Assembly: GCA_946122785.1 (NCBI GenBank)
Contig: CAMGYJ010000004.1
Span: forward strand, 23,135,684 to 23,199,683
Source of the DNA: Linum tenue
Taxonomy: Eukaryota > Streptophyta > Magnoliopsida > Malpighiales > Linaceae
Direction of reading: 5' to 3'
DNA: 64,000 nt
This document shows, one piece after another, positions 10,900 through 21,062 of this stretch (its first letter is position 1; every line of letters begins with the position of its first letter). The position numbers and the translations under genes are program-made. The notes under the pieces are model-generated. The model did no database searches and had not been told where the DNA came from. It saw only the letters and a list, made by a program, of their open reading frames with translations.

Positions 10900-11432
10900 A
10901 ATAGGTCATTCCTGGGTCTGGTACTTAATCAACATTCAAACTCTATCATTGAAGTTGTTGGAGTTATTGGGATCAACTGGTTCTTGACATGGTATCAGAG
11001 CCTAGAACCAAAAGGTCATGTGTTTGAATCTCCACGACCCTCAATATTAACCGTTGTCTTTCAAGCACATGGCATGGTGGGCCTGTGCAAACTTCAAGCC
11101 CATGAGTTGGCTTTCGTTTGAGGGGGCGTGTTAGAGAGTGGTATATGATCCAGCATAACCTTCTTCCAACAACTAGAGTTATTGGGACCAATTGGTTTAT
11201 GACAACTGGTTCTTGACATGGTATCAAAGCCTTCTGTGACCGAGAGGTCTTGTGTTCAATTCCCGGTGACCCCCATTTGTTAAGCACATGATATTCTTGT
11301 CTTCAGACCTGTGCAAACTTCAAGACCTTGTGAGTGGCTTTCGTTTGAGGGGGCGTGTTAGTGTTGTGGTATATGATCCACGATTGAACCTCTCTCAACA
11401 ACTCGAGTTATTGGGACCAACTGGTTTATGAT
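10900..11432 (+). mobile_element. Tandem TRIM-like array (LTR-int-LTR-int-LTR)
   Basis: A roughly 90-bp terminal repeat starting TGTTAG and ending TTGACA is seen complete at 11129-11218, truncated on the left (ending at 10989) and degraded on the right (11356 to about 11432). Each left repeat is followed at once by a primer-binding site for initiator tRNA-Met (TGGTATCAGAGCC at 10990, TGGTATCAAAGCC at 11219). Each right repeat is preceded by a purine tract (TTTGAGGGGGCG at 11117 and 11344). The internal parts are about 140 bp and share 'gtgcaaacttcaag' and a 'gtgtt(c/t)(a/g)a' box. This is the plan of a terminal-repeat retrotransposon in miniature, here as a tandem dimer sharing its middle repeat. 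No coding capacity. Confidence 0.6.
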
Positions 11433-12345
11433 ATGGATAAGGAATCTTCTTAGCTCAATTTTATTCTCATTTAATTAATGTAATTAGTGGAGTAGTGGCT
11501 ACGTTGTTACCCTCTTTGTAGCAACTCGTGGGTTCATATTTCTGTTAAGGAGATTGGTATTTAAACCATTCTCCTAACCAGTACAAATCACTACATTCAA
11601 TCCAATTACATGGTATCAGAGCTAGGGCTCCGATTTCCTTAACAATCCTTTAACCTCTTCTCCTAAAAATCCGACCCAATCTTCTTCTTCCCTATCTCGG
11701 CCAAACCTCCTTCTTTCTTCTACCCTGTCGAAGTCACTACTGCATTCTTTCTTCACCATATTTCTTTTGCAACAATGTCAGGTGAAACGGTCATAAATCT
11801 TGACGAGGCAAACACTATCATCACGTTGAACTCTGCCTCTCAACTACCCACAAAACTTACCGGCGACAACTTTCTGACCTGGAGAGCCCAGCTTCTCACT
11901 CTTCTTCGAGGTCTAGACCTCCTGAAGTTCTTGGATGGTACTCATCCAGCTCTGGCCGCCGATGCTCCTGCCGCCAATTGTCGTCGCTGGTACATGCAAG
12001 ACCAGCTACTACTCCATTCTGTTCTTGCATCCATGTCCCCAGGCATTGCTCCGTATGTCTCTGCACCAACCACATCTCGTCAAGCCTGGACGATTCTAGA
12101 GCGAATTTTCGCCAATCAGATCCGCCAAAGCGTCATCAATCTGAAAGAGAAAGTTGGCAAAGAATCCCAAGGCAATCGCCCTGTATCCATTTACCTTCAA
12201 GCCCAACGCACTACTACCACTGAACTAGCCCTCATCAACGCTCCGGTTTTAGATGAGGATCTCATTCTTCACATTCTTCGTGGCCTTCGTGAGGAATATG
12301 GCCATCTCTCTGCCGCTATTCGAGCTCGACACACTCCCATTGCCA
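11433..12345 (+). mobile_element. Ty1/copia element, 5' end only
   Basis: An LTR end '...ccaattaca' at 11610 is followed by TGGTATCAGAGCT, the initiator-Met primer site typical of copia elements, then a leader and a gag frame from 11775. The left LTR boundary is unclear because the TRIM repeat abuts it at about 11433. The element stops near 12345, where different LTR-like sequence begins. No protease, integrase or reverse transcriptase follows. Confidence 0.65.
11775..12345 (+). pseudogene. Ty1/copia gag, C-terminally truncated
   Basis: The frame starts at an ATG and encodes a typical plant copia capsid protein: 'LPTKLTGDNFLTWRAQL' early, 'LLHSVLASMSPGIAPYVS' and 'TSRQAWTILERIFANQ' in the middle, and 'DEDLILHILRGLREEYG' near residue 170. 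Gag would package the element RNA in the cytoplasm. The expected CCHC zinc knuckle and the whole pol region are missing. After 'RARHTPIAIE' the frame runs into unrelated sequence. No stop interrupts the first 190 codons, so the truncation looks fairly recent. Confidence 0.75.
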
Positions 12346-12555
12346 TCGAAAAATCGTTTGTCTCGTGTTCGTTTCAATTCCACGTTATCAATTTCTACAT
12401 GGTATCAGAGCGAACCTCGATCCCTTGTCTAGGATTTTGAGCATCCGCAGTCAAGGCGAAGTCCAGCCCGTCGTAGCACCGTGTGCAACTCTTCCGCCCA
12501 ATTGCCTTTTGCGTTCCTGAGACAGGTGTGCAGTCCGTGTAGGGTTGCTTTATTC
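12346..12555 (+). mobile_element. Orphan LTR end with tRNA-Met primer site
   Basis: About 50 bp ending 'caatttctaca' is followed at 12400 by TGGTATCAGAGCG and 140 bp of leader-like sequence. This looks like the junction of a second retroelement LTR and its primer-binding site, joined on the left to the truncated copia gag and on the right to the truncated integrase of the Tat element. No coding region of its own is present. Confidence 0.4.
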
Positions 12556-12560
12556 GCGGA

Positions 12561-13284
12561 CTATGCCTGACTGTTGGCTTGAGGATAGGCTACAGAGGCA
12601 AAGTTGGATATTGTTCTCATCTGGTCAAAGAAGTGGATAACCTCTGCGCAATCAAATTGTTTCCCATATTCGAAAATCAGAGAGTTTGGGACTCCGAAGC
12701 GCGTTAGTAGATTGTTCTTCAGGAAGCGGATTACTTGTTGCACGGTGATTGGCGGTAATGCTTCCTCTTTGATCCACTTGGTAAAGTAATCTACCGCTAC
12801 AATGATGTACTTGCGCTTGCCTTTTGTTGTTGGAAAGGGACCCAAAAGGTCCACACCCATTGCGCGAATAGCCATGGATTAAGTTCCCTTGAAGCTTAGT
12901 TGATGGGAGATGGTGTTGTCGCGCGTTCAGTTGGCAGTTGTGGCCCTGGTCCATGAATTTCTTTGTGTCTTTCTTGATTCTGGACCAGTAATATCCATGC
13001 AGCATGATGGTGCGTTCAATGCTACGCGCCCCACTGTGCATTGCACATAAACCATCGTGCAAGTCCTACACAATTTTGCGAGCTTTCGTCTGTCCGACAC
13101 ATTTGAGGTACGCGCCGGAGTGTGCTCGCCGGTGTAACTCAACCCCGATGAGGGTGCAGCGAGCCGCTTTTTGCCTTAGAGCCCATGCTTCTTTTGAGTC
13201 TTCTGGCACTGTTCCGTTGAGCAAGTATTCTACGATCGGCGCTCGCCAGTCGTCCTCTTCCATGATTTGTGTGTTGTTGAACAT
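12561..13284 (-). pseudogene. Tat integrase, truncated and frameshifted
   Basis: Two overlapping minus frames together cover the domain: the zinc-binding part ('MLHGYYWSRIKKDTKKFMDQ', 'NCQLNAR') and the core 'MGVDLLGPFPTTKGKRKYII', 'VAVDYFTKWI.EE', 'RFGVPNSLIFEYGKQFDC' and 'SVAYPQANSQA'. The first catalytic Asp (GVDLLGPF) remains. The second, normally in 'ISDNGTQF', reads 'IFEYGKQF', so it is lost. The sequence ends just at the position of the catalytic Glu. The enzyme would insert element cDNA into the genome; this copy cannot. Confidence 0.7.
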
Positions 13285-13449
13285 TGCGAGTTGTTGGGTT
13301 TCTTGATCCTCTTTTTGTACTGAGACTAACCTCGTTGATTCGAAATCGGTGGCAGCCGCGAGTTTTGATAATGCGTCAGCATGAACATTTTCTTCCCTTG
13401 GTATTTGGACGTATGTTACCGTTTAGAATATGTTTGCTCACTGCTTGAC

Positions 13450-13782
13450 TCACTCGATGTACTGTGCGAGTATGTCCTCCTTTGTGTCGAAGATGCCGTT
13501 TAGTTGGTTAACTGCCAACGCGGAATCGGACACTACTCTTATCGTTTTCGCGCCCAAGTATCTTTCTACCGCTAGTCCTGCTAGGATTGCTTCGTACTCA
13601 GTGGTGTTGTTTGTTTTCAATGTTCTGAAGCAGATTGCTATTTCATGGATGGAACACGCGGGTGTGCGCACGACTGCCCCTGCTCCGGCTCCATGTTTGT
13701 TGGCCGCACCGTCGAAAAATACCTCCCACGTTCCTTCTAGCGTTGTGTCTAGGACAAATCCCTCAGCGATGAAGTCTGCCAA
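13450..13782 (-). pseudogene. Second (archaeal-type) RNase H of the Tat element
   Basis: The 110-residue frame reads 'WEVFFDGAANKHGAGAGAVV', 'TNNTTEYEAILAGLAVERYL' and 'GAKTIRVVSDSALAVNQLNG'. These are the three catalytic acidic segments (Asp, Glu, Asp) of the extra RNase H that Tat elements carry between reverse transcriptase and integrase. The acidic residues are all present. It would remove RNA from RNA-DNA hybrids in the virus-like particle. It is separated from neighbouring pol pieces by stops. Confidence 0.7.
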
Positions 13783-14142
13783 TATTTGAGCTTTTATGGC
13801 TGGTCGAGGCGCGTATTAGATGTTGTATGTCGATAGCTCAACTGCCCACTTGACCATCCATCCTGAGACTTCCATTGACCTTAGGATTTTCTTTAGTGGG
13901 AGATTCGTTAGGATAGTGATCTAGTGCGCTGAAAGTAAGGGCTTAACTTTTGTGAAGTGCTTACTAACGCCATGGCAGCCTTTTCTATTGGCAAGTACCT
14001 TGTTTCCACGCTCACCAACGTTCGAGACGTGTAGTATATGGTTGTTATTTTGGTACCTCTCTTTTAGATACTAACACTGTGCTCACCACTCTGGCAGACA
14101 CAGCAAAGAACAAGAACAACTTTTCATTAGGCTTAGGCGCGA

Positions 14143-15338
14143 TCAATACAGGTGGGATACAAGGTACAATTTGAGCTCAATGAATGTTGCTTCACATTCC
14201 GATGTCCATGCGAATCGCGTGCCACTTTTCAAGGTTTGGAAGAAGCGAGCACACTTGTCAGAAGACCGAGGTATGAACCTTCCAAGCGCAGCGAGTATCC
14301 CGTTCAGGGACTGTATTTCTGTCGTGTTCCTGGGCGGGCATAGCTCTTGAACCGTGGTGATTTGCTTGGGATCCACTTCGATGCCGCTCATGAAGCCCAA
14401 GAATTTTCCTGCTTCAGCACCGAATACACATTTCAGGGATTGAGGCGGAGACCATGTTGGCCGAGTGTCTCGAATGTCTCGCGGAGATCCTCTAGGTGTG
14501 AGCGTCCTTCCTTTGTTTTAACAATGACGTCATCCACGTAGGCCTCGATGTTTCTGCCGATCTGACGCGAGAACACGGAGTCAATCATACATTGATATGT
14601 GGCTCTTGCATTCTTTAGCCCGAAGGGCATGCCTATGAAGCAGAAGTTTCCAAATGGCGTCATGAAGGCTTTCTTTCTTTCGTCTTCGCGGCTCATCAGG
14701 ATTTGTTGATATTCCGAGAACATGTCCAAGAAGGACAATTTTTCGTGGTCAGAAGTGGCGTCGATCAGTTGGTCAATGCGCGGTAGGGGGTACGGGTCTC
14801 CCGGGCACACCTTGTTTACTGTCATGTAGTCGACACACATTCTCCACGCTCTAGAGGATTTCTTTACCAAAACGACATTGGCCAACCATGTCGGGTATTT
14901 GACCCCGCGTATTAGTCCGGCGGCAAGGAGACGAGAGACTTCTTCATCTATGGCCTTCAACTTTTCGCCTGTGAAGCTACGTCTCCCTATTGTCACGGTT
15001 GTGCATCTTTGGGAACCGCGAGGCAATGCTATGCTACTTGCCTTGGCATACCAGGCATGTCTTCGTTGCACCATGCTAATAACTCTTTGTACTCCTGCAT
15101 CAGCTTGACCAATGGTTCGGCCATGTCGTCGTGCACGTGGGTTGAGATGCACACTTTTTTGGTAGGTTCTTCCGGGTTCGGCTCGATTTCGAAGTCCGAA
15201 TCCATCGACTCTAGGCGTGGCTCCTCTGCCCGTGTGTCGATTATGTTGGTCTAGCAGGTGGTTTGCGTTATGTTCCAGGGTAGGCCGCGTGACTCTCCGG
15301 TACCTATGTTGGTGGGAAACTTTAGTTTTTGGTGGCAT
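14143..15338 (-). pseudogene. Tat reverse transcriptase, with connection region
   Basis: Frame 15338-14433 gives 'VSRLLAAGLIRGVKYPTWLA', 'WRMCVDYMTVNKVCPGDPYP', 'LSFLDMFSEYQQI' (first catalytic Asp), 'AFMTPFGNFCFIGMPFGLKN' and 'AYVDDVIVKT' (Asp pair). Frame 14400-14143 continues with 'GIEVDPKQITTVQEL' and 'QSLNGILAALGRFIPRSSDK', as in Tat elements. The catalytic residues survive, but frameshifts separate the polymerase from its thumb region. The first RNase H is barely visible in 13800-14140. Confidence 0.75.
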
Positions 15339-15496
15339 GTGGACGCTAGGGCCATGAATGTGGACATGAACGGGTGGCCCAGAATACCGTTATGGGGTGA
15401 ATTGTAGTGGACAATGGTGAATTCGACCTGCTTTGAAATTCATGGCTGCTCGTCGCCAACGACGACTGGTAGGGTGATTGCCCCTATTACCGCCAC

Positions 15497-15802
15497 TTAT
15501 GTGCCGGAGAACCCCACCGAGTTTCCCTGTGCGTGCTTGATCATGTGTGGATCAATGTCCATCTGGTCTAGGGTACGCTTGAACAGAATGTCCCCTGCGC
15601 TCCCCCCGTTTATTAGCAAGCGGTGAACTTTACACGCGGCTACCAAAGCCGTTATGGTGAGTGGTTCCTCCGACGGAATCCCTTGTGGGAATTCCGAGTC
15701 GTTGAAGCTCATATCGCATCTGGGTATGGTATTCGTTACCACGCATTCTACTGCACGGTCCCGCTTTGTGTTTTTCTTCGTTCTGTCTCTCTCTATCGTC
15801 AC
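15497..15802 (-). pseudogene. Tat aspartic protease remnant
   Basis: The frame contains 'LTITALVAACKVHRLLINGG' and 'SAGDILFKRTLDQMDIDP', matching the Tat protease segment where the catalytic triplet is normally D-x-G(S/A) ('VDTGSSADILF'). Here the catalytic Asp position reads Asn (LINGGSAGD), so the protease would be inactive. The domain follows directly on the gag region, in the usual order. Confidence 0.6.
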
Positions 15803-15849
15803 AACTCTTATTTATTTGCGCATGATGTATGAACCAGTGGTTTCATTGT

Positions 15850-16614
15850 AGGCGCGTTGCGGTGGTGGAGGTGGTATAGCCTCTTGTTCTTTCCGCTCTT
15901 TTGTTCCGCGTACACACTCGGCTAGGTACCCTCTTTGGATGAGCGCTTCGATTTCAACTCGGAGGTTAAAGGAGTCTTCCGTCATATGACCCGTTTCTCT
16001 ATGGAAATCTCAATGCTTTTTGTGGTCGCACATGTGGGGTGCCGCCTTGACGGGCGCTAGCCAGTTGAGACGGTAACCTTTCTCACGTATGAGGTGGAAA
16101 ACGTTCTTGACTGAGTCGTTGAAGGGGGGGGTGAAAGTATTGATCGAACGTCTTTCCAGGGAACGTCTGCGCGGTGCTAGCTCTAGTGGGGCGAGCGGCC
16201 TGCTGGACCCGCTATGGTATTGTGCTAGCTGTGCGGGTGGAAACTGGGGTTGCCTCCGCGTGTGTTATTTTAATGTGATGGCCTTCTCAATCTTGATCTC
16301 TAGCTCGGACGAGGACGCCACCGGACTTTTGGCTAATGAGCGTTTTAGTTCCATGCTTGTGTTGGCTTCCATGCGGTGGTGAGCTCCTGTTTCGGGGGTT
16401 AACTCTCGCACCGCCATCGCGACGCGTGACCATCTGTCGTAAATGCTCGTAGACTCTCCCCGTCTTTTTTCTTGATGTCTATTAGGGCTTTGAGGTGGAG
16501 GAGTGCCCTTCTCTTCTGGGAGGCAAACTTGGTTGTGAATAGTAGTATGAACGCTTCGAAGGATCGAATAATCCCACTTGGGAGTCGGTTATACCAGTCC
16601 AGGCAAATGCACAT
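15850..16614 (-). pseudogene. Tat gag, C-terminal piece
   Basis: The minus frame from 16614 gives 'MCICLDWYNRLPSGIIRSFE' and 'FTTKFASQKRRALLHLKALI', the Retrotrans_gag core of Tat elements ('W...LP..SI.SF..L...F...F'). It breaks down after about 70 codons; 15850-16400 is degraded gag and spacer. The gag N-terminal piece lies 4.1 kb away at 20717-20965 because another LTR element landed between them. Confidence 0.65.
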
Positions 16615-16831
16615 GAAAGTGGAGGGGAAGTGATAGATCTCAGGATCTAGGGTGCGGTTATTGCGGTGGAATTGGGAATGAGATTAGATCAATTAGGGAT
16701 TGATCTAGGAATTTAGAATTTAGAAACAAATGGGTAGAGAGGGTAAGGGGTTCGGCCGAAGCCTGTAAGGAGGGAGAGAGAGAGAGAGAGCTCGACTAGG
16801 GAGAGGGAAGACAGAGAGAGGATTAGGGTTT

Positions 16832-18163
16832 GGGTTAATACCTTATTCTGGCCCGAACTATGATCATATAATCAACTTTGGCCCGTGGTTTCAGAAATTA
16901 ACATCCGGACCTTAACTATGCACCATATAGACTCAATTGTCCGGATGTATGATTTGACCGTTAGTTTGGACGGTCAACATTGTTGACTAACGGTCAAAGG
17001 TCCAACTCACTGACATGTCATCATAAAAATTACAAAAATAATTCAAATTAAATAATTTTCCTAATTTTTATTATTTACAAATTGAAACCGGAAAAATAAT
17101 TCAATACTGGGGGTTAAAAATTAGTGCTTTCGTCTACCTTGAGAAGTCTCTCTCCTGGGGGAAAACCCCAAGCAATTGCCAGAAGTTTCTTCCTTCCCTA
17201 TCGGGGTTCATCTTCTTGGAACATAACGGACGTCAATTCCAAGTCGCTGCATAACACTTGCCGCCGTCGCCGAGGACCCTGATGATGAAATTGATTGTTC
17301 AGTCCAAAACCCCAGATCTAGTAAACCTAGATCCCTCAACCCTAATCGAAGGTCAAGCAAGGGGTTTTACTTTTATCCTACAATTTGTGTCGTGGAGGGC
17401 TCGGCTTTGGTCGCTCGCCGGAACCCCAACCCATCCCCTTTGTCGGCGATGGATATGGCGCGATAGAGCAGGGAGAAGAACAAGAAGAAAGGGAAGGCGT
17501 CGATGGTGGCAAAATCGGAATCGAAGAATGAGGCGGGGAAAGTAGTTTGTGACGGTGGCGTGGGTCGAGACAAAAGCAGGGGATGTTCTGTAGGTGATCG
17601 ATGTGGAGAAAGGGAGCCTCAATAATGTTATTACTTCCGCTCCCAGCAGTGTTTTCTTTGTCAGCTCCACTATCAAAATCGCTGCCGGTCAGATGGTCAA
17701 TTTCAGGTCTGTGCTTGATAGCTTGAAGAGGCGAAAGGAAGCCTAAGTCTAGCTCCATTGTTAAGAAAATTGATTAATTAGCCTTAGGCTCTACACCTAC
17801 CTTCAATCGACTCTCTGCCCCATTGGGAACTTCTTAAACAGTTGGGTATGTTAGAGAGAGGGTTGGGAAAGAGATCGTTGGGGAAGAAGGATTGGGAAAG
17901 GGAAGGGACTATGTGGACCAAATGAGGAGAGAGAATGAGAATTTTTATTTTATTAATTTTTATTTTCCACATGGCATCCACGTCAGCGTAGCATGCTAAT
18001 TCACTAACGGTCAATAATGTTGACCGTCCAATTTGACGGAAATTCACGAGTCGGGCCTATTGAGTCTATATGGTTCATAGTTGAGGCCTAGTGTTAGTTA
18101 GTGAAACCACGGGCCAAAGTTGATTATATGGTCATAGTTCAGGCCAGAATAAGGTATTAACCC
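16832..18163. mobile_element. Mutator-like element (MULE) with 9-bp target duplication
   Basis: A 1,332-bp element is flanked by TTAGGGTTT at 16823-16831 and 18164-18172, the 9-bp size typical of Mutator-like transposons. The sister LTR shows the empty site. Both ends start GGGTTAATACC and the inverted repeat extends for about 190 bp at high but imperfect identity ('TTATTCTGGCC', 'CTATATGGT/ACCATATAG', 'GACGGTCAACATT'). The centre (about 17200-17780) is more GC-rich and has an open minus-strand frame. No transposase is present, so it is non-autonomous and possibly a Pack-MULE. Confidence 0.85.
17378..17758 (-). pseudogene. Open frame inside the MULE, possible captured gene fragment
   Basis: A 126-residue minus frame starts at an ATG ('MELDLGFLSPLQAIKHRPEI') and includes 'SDFDSGADKENTAGSGS' and a Ser/Pro-rich tail. 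A parallel frame (17676-17353) also stays open, as is common in GC-rich DNA. I do not recognise any domain. Its richer composition against AT-rich inverted repeats is what a captured host-gene fragment would look like, but chance cannot be excluded. Confidence 0.3.
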
Positions 18164-18577
18164 TTAGGGTTTTGATATTCTTATTAGGCTTAACCATAAA
18201 CATGACTTACACCGATACTTATACTAATCGACAATTATCCCCTTTACTCTCCAAAATAATAACCTAATCATAATAATCCCTCCCCAACAACGGACCAACA
18301 TAATATCCGAATAGTAAACCGACAATAATCAAATCATAAAATGTGCTCATTATCCCTTTCCCCTTGAAGCACAACCTTTCCCTCAAGGTTGATCCTTCTC
18401 GTCTTGATCCACCTTCATATCTATGCCATCTTCCTCATCCACTTCATCCTCCCAACGCCCCAAGAGCATCATCATATCCTTCTAAGTAGAAGGACGCCAG
18501 ATTGGCTTTCCTCTCCTCGCGCACGTCAGGTTCTTGAACCACCTGTCAGCTGCATACAATCATAACCCAGCATCCTC

Positions 18578-19781
18578 CTAGCCATTAAATTTTGGAAATT
18601 CGATGGTTAGAGGTTTAGCTCGAAACACTAGATCACCATCACCCTCATAGTTCGAGCCATAACATCCATACCTGGCAATACCAGGGGTCATCGCTCGCAG
18701 GTGTCCTTGTTGGCTAGTCTGTCCGCGCTCCTGTGCCCAGGTGCCGCCATACTCCTCCCGATCAGTCTTCTCTCTTGCTCCTCCTCGATAGCCCGATCTA
18801 CTTCCTTGTCCGCACTCTGACTGCTTAGCGGAGCTCCTCTCCTCTCCTCGTGCTGCCTCATACGAGGAGTAACCGCCTCTCACTTCCTCTCGTTCAATAC
18901 TCCAATCATCTCATCCGCTTCCTCCTTGGCCGCTATCTAGCCTTGCTTCTGCTCGGTTTGCGGCCGAGTAGAACCCTACGCCTTCGACATTGACACGCTC
19001 GGGTTGGTTCGACCGATGCGGGGCTGTTCGACGATCCGCCCAGGCACTCGACTTGCCTTGCCCCCATAAGCTTCCTTCTTCATTCTCCTCATATCGCTGC
19101 TCTGGTTGCTCGAACATCACATTGTGCGTGACGTTGTCGTACCCTGCCATCTGCGACTTGGCTTTCCGGACTGCGAGTTCCTGTTCTGAGGGAATCGGTA
19201 AAAGACCATCGTCTGCCCTAGCCCCCGTGGAGCCTGGATGACTCGAGCTCCCTCCGCCACCCCATCGGGCCTCTCGTCTCGGTGGCCGAGTCCTCCCCCA
19301 GCGCAGCCTTTTGCAAGGCCGCGCCCGGGACTGCCTGAGTCCCGCCCTCCTTTGGTCCGGGTTCGGTCGGTAGCCCCACCTCCCGGCCTGTATCCGGAAT
19401 CCTGTCCAAAGATAGCCCCCCAGACTGTTGCACCAGCACCTTTTCAAGCAGCATCACCATCCGATCAGCGTTGGAATTAGTAATTTCAGCAGCTAACCTT
19501 GCACTCTCTGCAACCTGTCGAATGGAACAGTTGACCTCTTTCAGCCCGTCCTCGAGGTTTCCTTGCATCTTGGAGACCTTGAAAATCTCCTCCCGAACCT
19601 CGGCCTAGTCAGGCTCCTCAACGCAGTCTCCGTCTCACGGCTGCTTCTCTTTGCCTTGCGCCGTCTTGGCTGCCTTCTCTGCCGTTGTCATTGATGCCTT
19701 GTCTCCTGGCTTCTGCACTACGTTCGACGTAGTGACCTTGTCGCCACTATTTTTCTCTTCCTGTGCTCGCGTGGTAGTCAT
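18578..19781 (-). pseudogene. Decayed gag N-terminus of the small LTR element
   Basis: An ATG at 19781, 44 bp after the LTR end on the minus strand, opens 'MTTTRAQEEKNSGDKVTT'. After stops the frame continues with 'LEDGLKEVNCSIRQVAESAR' and 'NADRMVMLLEKVL' (coiled-coil-like, 19568). A charged linker follows, ending at 18578 with 'FRAKPLTIEFPKFNG', which is where a Ty3 gag capsid domain normally begins. The capsid and all of pol are missing; only about 200 bp lie between this point and the purine tract. Confidence 0.55.
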
Positions 19782-20077
19782 GTTCGGTTGTCCTTTGCAC
19801 CCAACTGTGGCTCTGATACCAAGTTGATAGACCTCAGGATCTTGGGTGCATTTATTGAGAATGAGATTAGATCAAGTTGATAGACCACAGGATCTAGGGT
19901 GGAATTGGGAATGAGATTATATCAATTAGGGATTGATCTAGGGATTTAGAGTTGAGAAATAAGTGGGTAGAGAGTGTAAGGGGGTTCGGCTGAAGCCAGT
20001 TGGGAGAGAGAGAGAAAGAGAACTCGGCTAGGGAGAGGGATGACAGAAAGAGGATTAGGGTTTTGATATTCTTATTA

Positions 20078-20521
20078 ACATTGTTATTAAAGCCGAGCCA
20101 AGCCGCTCGGCCCGACCGGTAAAATCGACACCCGGTCACAAAACCGGCTCGGAACAGTCTAAAAGTCGCTCAGGTTTTATGTAGCGGTTGGCGAGCGGCT
20201 GAGGCGGTTAACCGATCGAGCCGCTCGTCCGGTTTTTGCCATTCAGCCGTTAAATTTAATTAAAAAATTGCAGAAAATTGAAAATTGAAATAAATAAAAA
20301 ACGACGGGCTCTCAAACTGAATCCTTAATTTCCATTTCGCAATTTCGAAGGAAATATATTAGCTCTGATTAAGAAATGTCCACTATTTATATATACTGAT
20401 AACGTTTATTAGTTACCGGTTCTCTAACGGTTTTTAAACGGTCTATTGCCAGTTGGACCACTAAAGTGCGAGCCGTTCACATTACCGGGTCATGCTCCGG
20501 TTCGGTTCTGACAACATTGCA
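20078..20521. mobile_element. Small hAT-like MITE inside the 5' LTR of the nested element
   Basis: Comparison with the sister LTR shows about 444 bp of extra sequence between '...gatattcttatta' and 'ttattaggcttaacc', so TTATTA is present on both sides. The ends form a weak inverted repeat (CATTGTTATTAAAGCCGAGCC-like against the reverse of GGTTCTGACAACATTG). The phrases 'accggtt' and 'agccgctcgg' recur inside. This resembles CA(G/A)TGTTG-type hAT MITEs, but the target duplication is imperfect beyond 6 bp. Confidence 0.5.
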
Positions 20522-20716
20522 GTTATTAGGCTTAACCATAAACCTGACTTACACCGATACTTATACTAATCGACAATTATCCCCTTTACTTCCAAAAATA
20601 ATAACCTAATCATAATACTCCCTCCCCAACAATGGACCAACATAATAATCCGAAGAGTAAACCGACCATAATAATAATCATAAAATGTTCACGCGGCTAG
20701 CAGGCAGCTCTGCTCA

Positions 20717-20965
20717 TTGTTCACGCGGTTCGGGGACGAGCTGTATTCCTTCCGGTATTGGCGGGACGATCACCGCTGGTTGCACCACCGCTTTGTTCAT
20801 CATGAGCGCGATGACTTGGTTCATCTTGTTCTGCATGTCTGCGATGACCTCATTCTGCTTGGCCATTTGTTGATGTACTTCCTTGGCTATCAGTTTCGGC
20901 TCTTCTTCCTCTATGAGTACCACATTCAGGTTGCTGATTTCCGCGAACTGTTTCAGATTTGTCAT
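20717..20965 (-). pseudogene. Tat gag, N-terminal piece
   Basis: The frame reads 'MTNLKQFAEISNLNVVLIEE', then a helical stretch 'KEVHQQMAKQNEVIADMQNK' and a proline-rich end 'VIVPPIPEGIQLVPEPREQ'. It sits 98 bp inside the Tat 5' LTR, as expected for the gag leader region. It stops where the nested LTR element begins. Confidence 0.55.
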
Positions 20966-21062
20966 TGCTTTGACTACCGTTGCCTCGTCCAGGGTGCTTG
21001 AAGTTTGTCCCGTAGTCTTGGCTTATGCTCTTTCTACTCGCGGCCCCACGGTGGGCGCCAAT

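Larger units (their letters stand above)
16631..20716 (-). mobile_element. Small gag-only LTR element nested in Tat gag
   Basis: Two related LTRs face the same way: 16631-18349 (3' LTR, holding a MULE) and 19825-20716 (5' LTR, holding a MITE). Both run from '(t)ataaaatgt' to '...tctatca' on the minus strand. Directly inside the 5' LTR is TTGGTATCAGAGCC (minus, 19824 leftward), a tRNA-Met primer site; directly before the 3' LTR is a purine tract GGGGAAAGGGATAA (18363-18350). The 1.47-kb interior holds only a decayed gag start. Without the insertions each LTR is about 380-450 bp. The 5' LTR also has a partial 53-bp end duplication at 19825-19877. No matching target duplication was found. Confidence 0.7.

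Noticed and set aside
10990..11290. tRNA-like boxes in the TRIM region seen as tRNA-derived SINEs or a tRNA gene
   Set aside because: The 'TGGTATCAGAGC' and 'GTTCAATTCC' phrases resemble A and B boxes, but position right after an LTR end and a purine tract before the next LTR fit a TRIM better; no cloverleaf folds.
12346..12420. Primer site TGGTATCAGAGCG taken as the start of the Tat element
   Set aside because: The Tat genes run on the other strand and the Tat element has its own LTR and primer site at 21063; this piece belongs to something else.
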